A DNA stretch of 64,000 nt from Siderastrea siderea (GCA_964030785.1 OZ034969.1:43620201-43684200); one strand, 5' to 3'; positions 31,847 through 40,050 are shown, counted from the first letter of the stretch. Notes: generated by a model not told the origin, from the letters alone. A program made the numbers and translations.

Positions 31847-32266
31847 ATGGACTCTCGCCATGAGAATTTGTTAGAGACCTTTGAAGAGTTCGAGCTCGAT
31901 TTAGAAGTGGAGGACATTTTGAAGAAAGTCAAGAGGGAGTTGTTGCTGAAGGACGAAGGCTTTAGTGAGTTTGCAGAAACTTTGAAGCAGTTGGAGCCGG
32001 AAAAAGTTGAAGCCCAGAGACGTCGAAGAGAACAGGCGGCTCCTTTTCACCCACTGTGCTACCCTCAATTAACGTGTGAGTGGTTCGTAGAGGGGCTCGA
32101 CTATTGTTGCGATTACTGGCGGTACCAGTTCAAGAGACCACGGACACCTCCGCCAGCACCGCCCCCATCACCCCATGTCTGCCGGAAACGAGGGCCTCCG
32201 CCGCAGCAACCGTCGTCACAGACCCCCCGTGAAGTACCAACAAAACAACAACGACGACGACCTTAA
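31847..32266 (+). CDS. early-position 139-aa protein, unknown function
   Basis: Starts 28 nt after a TATA box. Acidic, helical N-terminus (LLETFEEFELDLEVEDIL), a Cys/aromatic segment (CYPQLTCEWFVEGLDYCCDYW, around 75-95) and a Pro-rich, basic tail. Its position opposite to the structural genes and beside PolB matches early accessory genes in adintoviruses. I do not recognise a family; I looked for an LxCxE pocket-binding motif and did not find one. Overlaps the next frame by 92 nt, suggesting splicing or an alternative start. Confidence 0.55.
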   Translation: MDSRHENLLETFEEFELDLEVEDILKKVKRELLLKDEGFSEFAETLKQLEPEKVEAQRRRREQAAPFHPLCYPQLTCEWFVEGLDYCCDYWRYQFKRPRTPPPAPPPSPHVCRKRGPPPQQPSSQTPREVPTKQQRRRP

Positions 32267-33329
32267 CGACTCTGACCCAGACGAGGACTTGAACGACGAC
32301 TTGAACGACATTGACTATGTTCCCGACTATGACCCGAACGACGACGACGACGACGACCTTAACGACTCTGACCCAGACGAGGACTTGAACGACATAGACT
32401 ATGTTCCCGACTATGACCCGAACGACGACGACGACGACGAAACGACAGAGTTACTGACGAAAGACGAACGACGACGGAGACGGAACGCAATCAAAAAAGC
32501 TAGGTACAATGGTCGTTACCCAGAGAAAGCCCGAGCGAGGAATATTGTGAAAAAAGCCAACTACCGACGCAAGTACCCTGAGAAAGTGCGTGCTGCCAAA
32601 AAACGATACCGGGAACAATATCCGGATCGAGTGCAGGAGTCCAAAAGGCGTTATGAGGAGACGCATAAGGAGCAACGGACTGCCAGCAAAAAAAAATGGG
32701 CCCAAAAGAACCGAGCACGTTATGCCGAATACGATCGGAAGTATAGAGAGAAACATCGGGAACGTTTGAGAGCCCAAGCGCGTGAATATCGTCAAAAGAA
32801 TCGTGTACGAATATTGGCGTACAAAAGGATGTACAATAAAAGGGCCAAAGCACGGGCGGCTCGTCGGGCATATCGTGCTGCGAACCATGAGAAACTGCAT
32901 GCGCAAAGAAGAGAGTACTACTGGGCGAACCGCGAGAGGTTCTTGGAGCTCGCTAAAAGGTACTACCACAACAAAAGGAAGCACGTGCCTCGCCCCAAAA
33001 CGCCAAAAACACTGCGGGTGGTATTGACTAATTGTAGGACGCAACCTTCTCTGGAAACGTATTTGAATGACTTTTGTGCCTCCTTACCTTCTGTAGAGAG
33101 ACAGAAAACGGAAGAGAAAATCAAAGCATTAGGACCCTTGAAACTGACCATTCCCTTGGAGGACTTTAAGAAATCGGCGCCTAAAATGTCTGAGAACTTT
33201 TCTTTTTGTGAATCATTTCTAGATTCTTATACTCTCACGGATATGGATTCGGGGGTGTGCAAGTCATGGACCCCCCTGACTTGGACCCCCCTGACTTGGA
33301 GGACTTTTCGTCTTTGTTGCAGAACATAA
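32175..33329 (+). CDS. 384-aa acidic/basic repeat protein, unknown function
   Basis: N-terminal third contains two near-identical acidic repeats (DLNDSDPDEDLNDIDYVPD), then a long very basic region (~100-275) of about ten 15-17-residue repeats of the type YREKHRERLRAQAREYRQKN, likely a continuous helix. C-terminal ~100 residues are not repetitive (SLETYLNDFCASLPSVERQ). The basic region could bind nucleic acid. Such helical RxxYRE repeats occur in many viral and protist proteins without assigned function. Not found in copies A or C within the window. Confidence 0.55.
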   Translation: MSAGNEGLRRSNRRHRPPVKYQQNNNDDDLNDSDPDEDLNDDLNDIDYVPDYDPNDDDDDDLNDSDPDEDLNDIDYVPDYDPNDDDDDETTELLTKDERRRRRNAIKKARYNGRYPEKARARNIVKKANYRRKYPEKVRAAKKRYREQYPDRVQESKRRYEETHKEQRTASKKKWAQKNRARYAEYDRKYREKHRERLRAQAREYRQKNRVRILAYKRMYNKRAKARAARRAYRAANHEKLHAQRREYYWANRERFLELAKRYYHNKRKHVPRPKTPKTLRVVLTNCRTQPSLETYLNDFCASLPSVERQKTEEKIKALGPLKLTIPLEDFKKSAPKMSENFSFCESFLDSYTLTDMDSGVCKSWTPLTWTPLTWRTFRLCCRT

Positions 33330-33472
33330 CGCCTGACGAGTGGGCCGAGTTACTGAAGGATGTGGAGGACTCTTGTTCCTTTGATTCGGAGGCATTGGTG
33401 CCCCCCGAAGACCTCGTTCATGACATGTCGCCCGACGAGGGCGTGGATTTGATGTACGATTTGGTGACTTGA
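33266..33472 (+). CDS. small acidic protein, possible transactivator-like
   Basis: 68 residues from MDPPDLDPPDLEDF, strongly acidic with hydrophobic spacing (FSSLLQNITPDEWAELLKDV), resembling acidic activation domains in composition only. Overlaps the previous frame by 64 nt. It may be a separate gene or a spliced 3' exon of the two frames before it. Confidence 0.4.
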   Translation: MDPPDLDPPDLEDFSSLLQNITPDEWAELLKDVEDSCSFDSEALVPPEDLVHDMSPDEGVDLMYDLVT

Positions 33473-33730
33473 ACATTCGTCTCAGTATTTGGAAGAACAT
33501 CCGTCTCAGTATTTTTGGCAGAACAATGAACTTGACAACTCATGAACCAATGAGACCGTGACATTGTTTTTATTTTATCTGGATTAAGGTTGTCTACACC
33601 ACAATGGATTCTGTCTGTCTCCAAATGTGATTGACACTACATCTTGTTTGAGACAGTAGAACCAACCCATGTGACATTTTTTTTTTCATTTTTTATTGAC
33701 ACAACATGTAACTGGTTTGTTATTAAATGT

Positions 33731-34087
33731 TTACAATTTCAAACGTTTCTTGGCTTGCATAATTTTCTTGACGACCCGTTCCGTCTTGTTTTTCTTGCCG
33801 GGTAATCGATCAATGGCTTGGATCATCTTGGTATCGGCTTTCCATTTATCTTGCAAATTCTTGGCACGACTGTAATCAATGTCGTGTTGCTTAGCAATCT
33901 GGTCCAAACGATTGATCCCGGGATCCCCACGTTTCAGACGTTTAGCCAAATGGGTGCCAGGGCCCATGTACTGATAACCGGGCCAATGAAATTCCTTCCC
34001 CGTTTTTGCAATCCATTTTTGGACATCCAAGGCCCCTCCTCGTTGGGGGCGTTTCCGTTTAATACCCCTTCTCCTCTTGGTGGGCAT
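33731..34087 (-). CDS. phospholipase-A2-like virion protein (parvovirus VP1u type)
   Basis: 118 aa. Basic N-terminus with an RPQRGGAL site, then YQYMGPGTHL (calcium-loop type, residues ~38-47), GDPGINRLDQIAKQHDIDY with the catalytic HD pair at 68-69, and a basic C-terminus ending KKRLKL. This is the parvovirus VP1u-like PLA2 arrangement, also reported in adintoviruses, where it helps virions cross membranes. The RGG site upstream suggests protease processing. A polyadenylation signal (AATAAA, minus) lies near 33695-33700. Confidence 0.8.
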   Translation of the reverse strand: MPTKRRRGIKRKRPQRGGALDVQKWIAKTGKEFHWPGYQYMGPGTHLAKRLKRGDPGINRLDQIAKQHDIDYSRAKNLQDKWKADTKMIQAIDRLPGKKNKTERVVKKIMQAKKRLKL

Positions 34088-34090
34088 GTT

Positions 34091-34738
34091 TTATTCACTG
34101 TCGTAATCCAATCGACGTCGTAACTTTTTGCCTTGGGCCCAATCTTCCCAACCGGGTAAGGGTTTTAATCGTTGCACTTCTCGGGCAGGTGCTTTGCCTT
34201 TGCCTTTGCGACTCTCGGCTAACTTTTTTTCCAAGGTCTTGCGTTGTTCTCGCACGGCTTCTAAACGCGATTGTAGATCCCCTCGACTGGTGGATGGGCT
34301 CCCTTTCTTGACAATGGGAATCTTACTGGTAGTGGCTGCTCCTTTGCCTTTCTTGGTTGCAGGGGTAATGGTGGGTTTGGGAGTCGACGGGCTGCCTTTT
34401 ATCATGCGCTTCAACCATTGTTCCACGGGCCCCGTCACCAAATCCCCGGCTTCTTCTTCTTCTTCGCCTGGTGGACCACCCGGGGCACCCGGGGCACCAA
34501 CCCCCACCCCGCCAGGAAATTGACGAATGCGTTTGGTTAACTTGATTAATTCTTGACTCAACGGTTTGGTTTGAGCATTGACCAGGGCGGGAGGTAATTG
34601 GGGGTTGGCTAACAAGACATGTTTTTGGGCGGCGAGCGTCGCGGCTTTGTTCAACAAGGCATTTTCGGTGAGTTCTCCTTTGTAATATTGAATGAGTTGT
34701 TCCAAGTCCTTCTGGGGAATCATGTACACTTCGTCCAT
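34091..34738 (-). CDS. 215-aa conserved Polinton protein, unknown function
   Basis: N-terminal ~95 residues (LIQYYKGELTENALLNKAAT, HVLLANPQLPPALV, ELIKLTKRIRQFPGG) belong to a protein family I recognise as recurrent in metazoan Polintons but without assigned function. A Pro/Gly and acidic linker follows, then a Ser/Thr/Lys-rich tail and a coiled-coil stretch (RLEAVREQRKTLEKKLAE). Probably a virion component given its neighbours (inference). Starts 19 nt inside the end of the Cys-rich gene. Confidence 0.65.
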   Translation of the reverse strand: MDEVYMIPQKDLEQLIQYYKGELTENALLNKAATLAAQKHVLLANPQLPPALVNAQTKPLSQELIKLTKRIRQFPGGVGVGAPGAPGGPPGEEEEEAGDLVTGPVEQWLKRMIKGSPSTPKPTITPATKKGKGAATTSKIPIVKKGSPSTSRGDLQSRLEAVREQRKTLEKKLAESRKGKGKAPAREVQRLKPLPGWEDWAQGKKLRRRLDYDSE

Positions 34739-34950
34739 GGTCGTTGACTACAGTCGGGGCAAAGTTCCCCGTCTTCCTGGTCACGGCAACTCTTACAAAG
34801 ACGGGCCCTCAAGATGTGTTGGTACTCTCGATACAACAGGTGATATTTATGCTTCCAATAATAACACTCGTCTTTCCACTTGTCGGTGGCCCGATTGGCC
34901 TCTTGTAACAGAGTCATCCACGTAGGGAGGGTTAACGAACACATTGACAT
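34720..34950 (-). CDS. 76-aa CxxC zinc-ribbon-like protein
   Basis: Start chosen at MSMCSLTLP (34950) because earlier Met codons would run further into the preceding gene. A W/Y-rich helix (WKDECYYWKHKYHLLYREYQ) precedes CKSC-x8-CPDC, a possible zinc ribbon. It overlaps both neighbours by 19 nt, compact packing consistent with the cluster. No family recognised. Confidence 0.5.
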   Translation of the reverse strand: MSMCSLTLPTWMTLLQEANRATDKWKDECYYWKHKYHLLYREYQHILRARLCKSCRDQEDGELCPDCSQRPWTKCT

Positions 34951-35249
34951 AACACCTCGTGAAGTCCTTGAAACAATCCGCTTCCTTTTTGTCGGACTAA
35001 CCACTGACGACGTTTTTTGACGGAATGTCGACGACGCCCCAAATCACGTAGTACCTTTTTATAGGGTTGAAGTTTAGCCAGCATGGGTGGGGTAACAGGA
35101 ATCTTGTTTTTTAAAAAGTTCAACACCAGTTCACTCACAGCATTGATTTGATCGGCATTGGCATGTTGTATCAACTCTTGACGTTTGGAACCATTGGCTT
35201 CTTGTAACATGGACCGTAAAAACGGTAATTGACGTCGAAGACGTTGCAT
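34932..35249 (-). CDS. 105-aa conserved Polinton virion-type protein
   Basis: LRRQLPFLRSMLQEANGSKR, AVSELVLNFLKNKIPVTP and KVLRDLGRRRHSVKKRRQ form a helical domain I recognise from many metazoan Polintons, normally followed by a Gly-Gly site and a hydrophobic tail. Here the tail starts QKGSGLFQGL. Function unknown; likely structural. Confidence 0.65.
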   Translation of the reverse strand: MQRLRRQLPFLRSMLQEANGSKRQELIQHANADQINAVSELVLNFLKNKIPVTPPMLAKLQPYKKVLRDLGRRRHSVKKRRQWLVRQKGSGLFQGLHEVLCQCVR

Positions 35250-35252
35250 CCT

Positions 35253-35414
35253 TTATCGGTGACGACGACGATACCGTTGATTGGCTTTTTGAATCGTGCG
35301 TTTTATACGTTTATCCGTTTCCAAGGCCACGGCTTTTCCCAATCCTGCCATAGTGGGCACCAATAGATTTAAAAAACCGCCTCGTTGACGACGGCGTCTT
35401 CTCCCCCTCACCAT
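35253..35414 (-). CDS. 53-aa pX-like peptide
   Basis: Short frame: MVRGRRRRRQRGG followed by hydrophobic FLNLLVPTMAGLGKAVAL and a basic tail (RYRRRHR). Same basic/GG/hydrophobic layout as the pX-like peptide at 40672-40860, so it is probably a second protease-processed, membrane-active or DNA-condensing peptide. The start overlaps the end of the 109-aa gene by 7 nt and its stop lies 3 nt before the next start. Confidence 0.6.
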   Translation of the reverse strand: MVRGRRRRRQRGGFLNLLVPTMAGLGKAVALETDKRIKRTIQKANQRYRRRHR

Positions 35415-35737
35415 GGTCGACCCGTCAATAGACGTTGAAGGGCTTTGTCTTGTTTGATGGCATCCCGCGTCTCTTTATAGCCTTGACGGGTATTGCGTTT
35501 AAAATCTTGCCACCAACCCCCACCTCGTTGTCGACGGTAATGTTGTACATTATCGGTAATGCCTTTCAAGGCTTGACCGCCTAATTTGCCTAAAGCCAGT
35601 CCAAACCCAGGCGCTGGGCCTGATAGAAACATACTCATGCCATGGGCAATTTTATCCACCAAACGGGGTTTGCGACGCATTAAAGCCCCTCCTCGTTGTT
35701 TCCTTTTTCGGCGTCGTCGTCGTCGTTGGACGGCCAT
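35408..35737 (-). CDS. 109-aa basic core-like protein with two RGG sites
   Basis: Starts MAVQRRRRRRKRKQRGGAL; a Gly/Leu/Phe-rich amphipathic middle (KIAHGMSMFLSGPAPGFGLALG) is followed by a second RRQRGGGWWQDF site. The two sites flank an amphipathic segment, as in adenoviral pVI-type precursors (analogy only). The first codons overlap the acidic tail of the upstream membrane-protein gene in another frame. Confidence 0.6.
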   Translation of the reverse strand: MAVQRRRRRRKRKQRGGALMRRKPRLVDKIAHGMSMFLSGPAPGFGLALGKLGGQALKGITDNVQHYRRQRGGGWWQDFKRNTRQGYKETRDAIKQDKALQRLLTGRPW

Positions 35738-35847
35738 GGTTCTAAGAGTGTGGGACTAGGAGGGAGCGGCTTTTTATGGATCCAATACTCTTTGGGTCTC
35801 AAGGGACGAGGACATCCGTCTACATAGCATAGGGCTTCCAAGGGTTG

Positions 35848-36342
35848 CTACACAAAATGACCATGGTAATCTTGGAGACATCGTTTAGGTAACGGAGGGG
35901 TGAAATCCACAATGGTATCATCCAAGGTTTGCATCTTGATTAAAAATCGTTCCAGATCCTCCAAGGGAATACCCCGCACATGGGTTTTCAATTCGGTCAA
36001 GGCTTTGGCATAGGTGGTAAACGCAAACCGACTCATGGTCACTTTAAATCGGTATTGTTTAAAATCATTCCATCCTTTGACCACGGTGCCCACGGCCGCC
36101 AAACACGCTACCAATGTACTGTTTTCCAAAAGGGGACCCGCAATCATACCGGCGGCCATCAGAAGTAAGGCCATACCATTGAACAAGGCATTGATACACC
36201 TGTAATGATTCAACATTTTTCGATAACACCACCATTGTTGATGATAAAAAGCATACAAGGAATCCATCCGTTGTAATAATTCTGGGGGGAAGGGAAGACC
36301 CTGCTGTTTCGATCCATTCAATAACGACACGACGGTTTTCAT
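35848..36342 (-). CDS. two-TM SLATT-like protein, shortened by a stop codon
   Basis: 164 aa, closely matching residues 7-168 of the 233-aa protein of copy A (8709-9410): WWCYRKMLNHY, two hydrophobic helices (NALFNGMALLLMAAGMIAG, STLVACLAAVGTVV), then SRFAFTTYAKALTELKTHVR. A TAG at 35848-35850 replaces the Tyr codon of copy A; downstream codons stay open and similar up to an acidic tail overlapping the 109-aa gene, so the stop is a lesion or a read-through point. Function as for copy A; SLATT assignment is tentative. Confidence 0.5.
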   Translation of the reverse strand: MKTVVSLLNGSKQQGLPFPPELLQRMDSLYAFYHQQWWCYRKMLNHYRCINALFNGMALLLMAAGMIAGPLLENSTLVACLAAVGTVVKGWNDFKQYRFKVTMSRFAFTTYAKALTELKTHVRGIPLEDLERFLIKMQTLDDTIVDFTPPLPKRCLQDYHGHFV

Positions 36343-36345
36343 CCC

Positions 36346-37248
36346 TCACGGCGAAACACGGGACGACGAGGTTTGTACGCTCGGTGCTCCTCCTTGTTTA
36401 TAACTGGTGACAATGCTATTGGTCATGGTAACATTAGCAATTTCACGTCCTTGGGCCAACTGTTCTTGATCTTGTAACAGCATACGTAAACGTCGTTGTA
36501 AATCCGCTTGACGCAAGGTACGAGGGGGTGGAGTCCGAGATCCTCGAGGAGTGGAGGGACTGGAGGAAGGTGTCCTAGGTGAACCGGGGAAAAGTCGTCG
36601 TCGTCGTCCGCGTCGTCCACCACGACGGCCACCGCCACCACCTCCTCCACCACCACCTCCACCACCTCCTCCACCACCACCACCACCAGCACCACCAGCA
36701 CCACCAGCACCACCAGCACCAGCTCCACCTGCTCCACCACCAGCACCCCCAGCACCAGCTCCACCTGCTCCACCACCAGCACCACCAGCACCACCACGTC
36801 CACCACCTCTAGTCCTAGGACCACGGCGTCCCCCACGTCCATTTCCATTACCCCCTGCACCCGCTGCTGTCCGAGCACCCGCCACTGTTCTTCTTCGTGG
36901 ATCGGGTGACACGCGTGCGCTTCCCCAAGTACGTGGACTGTCCACGGAAGACGGTGGGGTGGTCTGGGGGCTACGGAATGATTGACTTCCTGCACTTCCT
37001 ACCCCGGCTGGGGAAGAGGCCTGGGCAGGGGGCGAACCATCTCTACCGATAGGGGGGAGAGCTTCCATAAACTGAAAGAGGGGCTCGGCTTCCATTTCCT
37101 CCATGGCGACGTCGAGAAGGCCTTGGTCTCCTGTGAAATACAAATCTTGCCAGGCGCTTGGGGACATTTGATTGCCGCTGGCCGCCCCCACCCCCGCCGG
37201 GGACACGGTATCGTACGATTGCGGAGGTTGACGGTCATCATCGGCCAT
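36346..37248 (-). CDS. 300-aa Gly-rich basic protein
   Basis: N-terminal ~70 residues acidic and ordered (SYDTVSPAGVG, LLDVAMEEMEAEPLFQFME); residues ~140-205 are almost entirely GGAGGAG and poly-Gly, then an Arg-rich block (RRGGRRGRRRR), a Ser/Pro segment and a helical C-terminus (RQADLQRRLRMLLQDQEQLA). Intact here, broken in copy A. Sits between the packaging ATPase and the membrane protein. No family recognised; RGG composition suggests nucleic-acid binding. Confidence 0.65.
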   Translation of the reverse strand: MADDDRQPPQSYDTVSPAGVGAASGNQMSPSAWQDLYFTGDQGLLDVAMEEMEAEPLFQFMEALPPIGRDGSPPAQASSPAGVGSAGSQSFRSPQTTPPSSVDSPRTWGSARVSPDPRRRTVAGARTAAGAGGNGNGRGGRRGPRTRGGGRGGAGGAGGGAGGAGAGGAGGGAGGAGAGGAGGAGGAGGGGGGGGGGGGGGGGGGGGRRGGRRGRRRRLFPGSPRTPSSSPSTPRGSRTPPPRTLRQADLQRRLRMLLQDQEQLAQGREIANVTMTNSIVTSYKQGGAPSVQTSSSRVSP

Positions 37249-37286
37249 GGTCGCTCTCTCTTTTTACCTGTTCCAAGGGGGTGCCT

Positions 37287-37940
37287 TTATAGTCGTTTTT
37301 GATAGGTGCGAGTCCATCCTTCGTCTTTTAACAGGTGACTCAACACCCGTTGTTGATCGGACGAGGCGGGATGTAAATCCAACACCAAATACCCATACGG
37401 TCGTGTGGTGGCTTGATGAAACGTCTCCAACGTGTCTTTCCAAGTGGTCGGAAACGATTGCAGCATGACATTGCGTACCCCTAATTGATCTCGGGGGTTC
37501 TTGAACGCCACGATGTAATGGGCATTGCGGGAAATACTTTTAGCATAGCGACCCACGGGAAACATGTCTTGGCACAAGTATAGGACCGTCACCCCTTGAT
37601 GATGCGAATGTTTGGTGAATAAATCCAACACGCGTTTATCATGGCTGCCTTCGTCCATTAAATCATCCAAAACCAGGACCCCATGTCCTTCAGGAAACCA
37701 TTGCACTAAGGCCTCATGATCGGGAATCCCTTCGTGAAACACTACCCCTTGATCTTGCATGCCTTGAAATCGATCTTGCCAGGCCCCATAACAATAATGC
37801 ATTTGGGTCGGTGGGGTTTCAAACAACTCCGGGTTGTCTACCAAGAGTTTTTCCGTAAACGCGGTTTTGCCACATCCCGAAGGTCCCACCACCAAGATAG
37901 AGGAAGGAGTATGAAAACGAAACGGTTTCCCCGTTTGCAT
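37287..37940 (-). CDS. FtsK/HerA-type genome packaging ATPase
   Basis: 217 aa with Walker A GPSGCGKT (19-26), Walker B GVLVLDD (to Asp92-Asp93) and the sensor-like segment VTVLYLCQDMF. Same length as copy A with few changes. Expected to drive DNA packaging with the capsid proteins coded next to it. The tRNA-like unit and its T9 run lie just upstream. Confidence 0.9.
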   Translation of the reverse strand: MQTGKPFRFHTPSSILVVGPSGCGKTAFTEKLLVDNPELFETPPTQMHYCYGAWQDRFQGMQDQGVVFHEGIPDHEALVQWFPEGHGVLVLDDLMDEGSHDKRVLDLFTKHSHHQGVTVLYLCQDMFPVGRYAKSISRNAHYIVAFKNPRDQLGVRNVMLQSFPTTWKDTLETFHQATTRPYGYLVLDLHPASSDQQRVLSHLLKDEGWTRTYQKRL

Positions 37941-37985
37941 GATGATGACGAACTACCCTTAGAAAAAAAAAGGCACCTTTTTATT

Positions 37986-38074
37986 GGAATCGGTGGGACT
38001 CGAACCCACGCACAATCCCCCTACACCTATTTTTTCGGGGGATCCAAAGGCTCTACCCACTGAGCTACGACTCC
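37986..38074 (-). tRNA. tRNA-like RNA polymerase III gene, isotype not assignable
   Basis: Read on the minus strand: a 7-bp acceptor stem GGAGTCG/CGATTCC (one G-U), TA, a canonical D arm GCTCAGTGGGTAGAGC (A box) and a perfect T arm GTGGGTTCGAGTCCCAC (B box). The 40 nt between D and T arms do not fold as a standard anticodon arm; they contain ATCCCCC and GGGGGAT, which pair across a 15-nt A-rich loop. Either an intron or an atypical arm is present. A run of nine T (minus strand; 37963-37971) 15 nt after the 3' end fits a polymerase III terminator. Absent from the same gap in copy A. It could be a captured tRNA or a regulatory RNA comparable in type with adenoviral VA RNAs (analogy). Confidence 0.6.
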
Positions 38075-38105
38075 GACACCACTTTTTTCCAACGAACTTT
38101 TTTAT

Positions 38106-38645
38106 TTAATGATTACATTGATGATACGGATGACAACAGAGTTGATACCATCTGGCTTCTTGGCCTACAATCAATTGTTGAAGGCGTTGACCCGCTTGAT
38201 GGTCATTACTAACATAATCATGATCCGAAAACTCATTTAAAAACGCTTGCAAGGTTCGTCCACGGGCTTTGGCTTTCAAATACAACAAGGCGTAATCACC
38301 ACAACTCTTGCTTGAAATGGCTTGGAGGGACTTGCCATTGGTCACTACATACTTCCAATGTTGGACAATCCAATCTCGTAACGGGGTAGCTTGCACGTAC
38401 GTATCCAATGGCAAAGCATAACTGTCCAGGACTTCACACACCTTTCCATCCGTCCACACCGCTAACCAATGTTGTCCCGGTTGATCGTGTGGGTCCGTAT
38501 TCACAATGTACCCTTGGGGTTGGGTCTTGACAGGACTCTTGGGTAAACGATCACAGGCCACCGTCCCGTAAAAGACAGGGTTCAATTGGGGGTCGTCTCG
38601 GGCTAAATAATCCAATTGCACATTATTCAAGGCCACATGTTCCAT
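38106..38645 (-). CDS. adenain-type cysteine protease
   Basis: 179 aa; catalytic residues by position: His59 (GQHW), Asp74 (LDSY), Gln108 (SLQA), Cys115 (KSCGDY). The C-terminus has HDYVSNDHQAGQR and Cys/His-rich HPYHQCNH. Processes GG-containing precursors. Starts 3 nt after the major capsid stop. Confidence 0.9.
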   Translation of the reverse strand: MEHVALNNVQLDYLARDDPQLNPVFYGTVACDRLPKSPVKTQPQGYIVNTDPHDQPGQHWLAVWTDGKVCEVLDSYALPLDTYVQATPLRDWIVQHWKYVVTNGKSLQAISSKSCGDYALLYLKAKARGRTLQAFLNEFSDHDYVSNDHQAGQRLQQLIVGQEARWYQLCCHPYHQCNH

Positions 38646-38647
38646 CT

Positions 38648-40048
38648 TTAGTGCTGGTAAATGTTATACAACACGGCTCCGTTCCTGTCAATCTCCAGCA
38701 AATTCTCAAATTCTCCATACACGAGTACGGTTATATTGACACCGGGGGCAGCTCCAAATTCCAACACCAGTTGTAAATCGCCCGTTTGCTTGGGGTTGAG
38801 GTTTTGACTGTCAGCACATCCATTGGCGACATTGTCAAACATGTACAAGGTACAATTTTTAGCTTGGCCCCAATCCAGCAGTTCTACCATATTGCCTTTC
38901 TTTTTACACCAGGCACCACTGGCTTGTAGAAAACGGAAGTAGCCTAGATTATCTCGGGTGCCATTGTTGTGCACTAACTGGAGGGTTTCATAAGGGTATT
39001 CTTCTCCTCTGACAATCTGTTTAATGGACGTCAGACCAAATTTCTGGAAACAGAACGGATCTCGGGTCACATCTCCATTGAAGGCACGGCTGTCCAGTAA
39101 CCCCACAATCAATCGGTCAGGTATTCTGTTTTGAAACAGGTTCGGGATATCAAAGCGGACCAGGTTGTTTTGCATGCTGAAGGTCCGGATTTCACTGCGG
39201 ACGGTCGGGTAAGCCGCCACGTCTCCTTCATTGTGTCTTTTTTCAGATATACTCTGGTAGATGGCGTCATTCAAACGCAGTTGACAGAGATGAAACCGTA
39301 GTTTCACATCCCCTTCCATCAATCGGCCAGCTAGAGCCACTCCATTCAAAAACAGGCTGGGGCCGTTGAAATGAAATTTCATCTTGATTTCAATACCAGG
39401 CACCAACAGTTTGCCAGTGTGAAAGACTTCCAAGTGCGGGGTAAACACTAGACTGTGGGTGGCACCTCCAGCATACTTGACCACTTCAGCTACCATGGCG
39501 GCCAAGGCCCCTTTGTGATTGGCACTGAGAGCGGTATAGGCAGCATCAGGTCCTGCATAGTCTGTGTTGGTGGCGGTCCATTGGGGTGGGGAATCCACTT
39601 GATTGAACCATCCTTGGGGTCCTAACACGGTCTTGCCATCTTCTCGGTCATAATTCAGCAAGGTTTCTAGGTAAGCTTTGTAATGATACGTGTCGGATTG
39701 TGGACTGATCAACGTGCCATTCAACTGCAAGTCAATTTGTTTGATGATGGAATGGGCCAAATTGTTGACGGGCCACAATTTCTGATTGGCCACCAAGTTC
39801 CCGGCATCTTGCTTTTTCAAACTCAATTCCATGGTAAAGTAACTGCGTCCCAAATCCACAAAATCGTCCAACCCTGGAATGATGAATTCCATAGGATTGA
39901 TACCCGTGGTGGTGGGTTGAATGGTGACCATGCGATAGGCATTGATGCTAATGTCGGTCGGTGGCACCTTGAAAATCCGTAAGGCAGGGTTGACGGTCCC
40001 TTCGGAACGCTCGTGAGCCGGGGCGGTTTGCGTACTCACGTCAGGCAT
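38648..40048 (-). CDS. major capsid protein (double jelly-roll, hexon-like)
   Basis: 466 aa, intact, same length in all three copies. Conserved blocks: DISINAYRMVTIQPTTTGIN, LNGTLISPQSDTYHYKAYLE, MKFHFNGPSLFLNGVALAGR and RFDIPNLFQNRIPDRLIVG. Copy-specific variation lies near residues 160-190, likely a surface loop. A TATA box (CGCTATAAAAACC, minus, ~40092-40104) is inside the preceding Arg-rich gene. Confidence 0.93.
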   Translation of the reverse strand: MPDVSTQTAPAHERSEGTVNPALRIFKVPPTDISINAYRMVTIQPTTTGINPMEFIIPGLDDFVDLGRSYFTMELSLKKQDAGNLVANQKLWPVNNLAHSIIKQIDLQLNGTLISPQSDTYHYKAYLETLLNYDREDGKTVLGPQGWFNQVDSPPQWTATNTDYAGPDAAYTALSANHKGALAAMVAEVVKYAGGATHSLVFTPHLEVFHTGKLLVPGIEIKMKFHFNGPSLFLNGVALAGRLMEGDVKLRFHLCQLRLNDAIYQSISEKRHNEGDVAAYPTVRSEIRTFSMQNNLVRFDIPNLFQNRIPDRLIVGLLDSRAFNGDVTRDPFCFQKFGLTSIKQIVRGEEYPYETLQLVHNNGTRDNLGYFRFLQASGAWCKKKGNMVELLDWGQAKNCTLYMFDNVANGCADSQNLNPKQTGDLQLVLEFGAAPGVNITVLVYGEFENLLEIDRNGAVLYNIYQH

Positions 40049-40050
40049 GT

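Noticed and set aside
31847..32266. Early-position Cys/Pro protein as an LxCxE oncoprotein
   Set aside because: Only LTCEW and LDYCCDYW are present; neither fits L-x-C-x-E.
36551..36985. Long plus-strand frames rich in Pro or His opposite the Gly-rich gene
   Set aside because: Antisense shadows of GGN/CCN repeats in the true minus-strand gene; not conserved in copy A.
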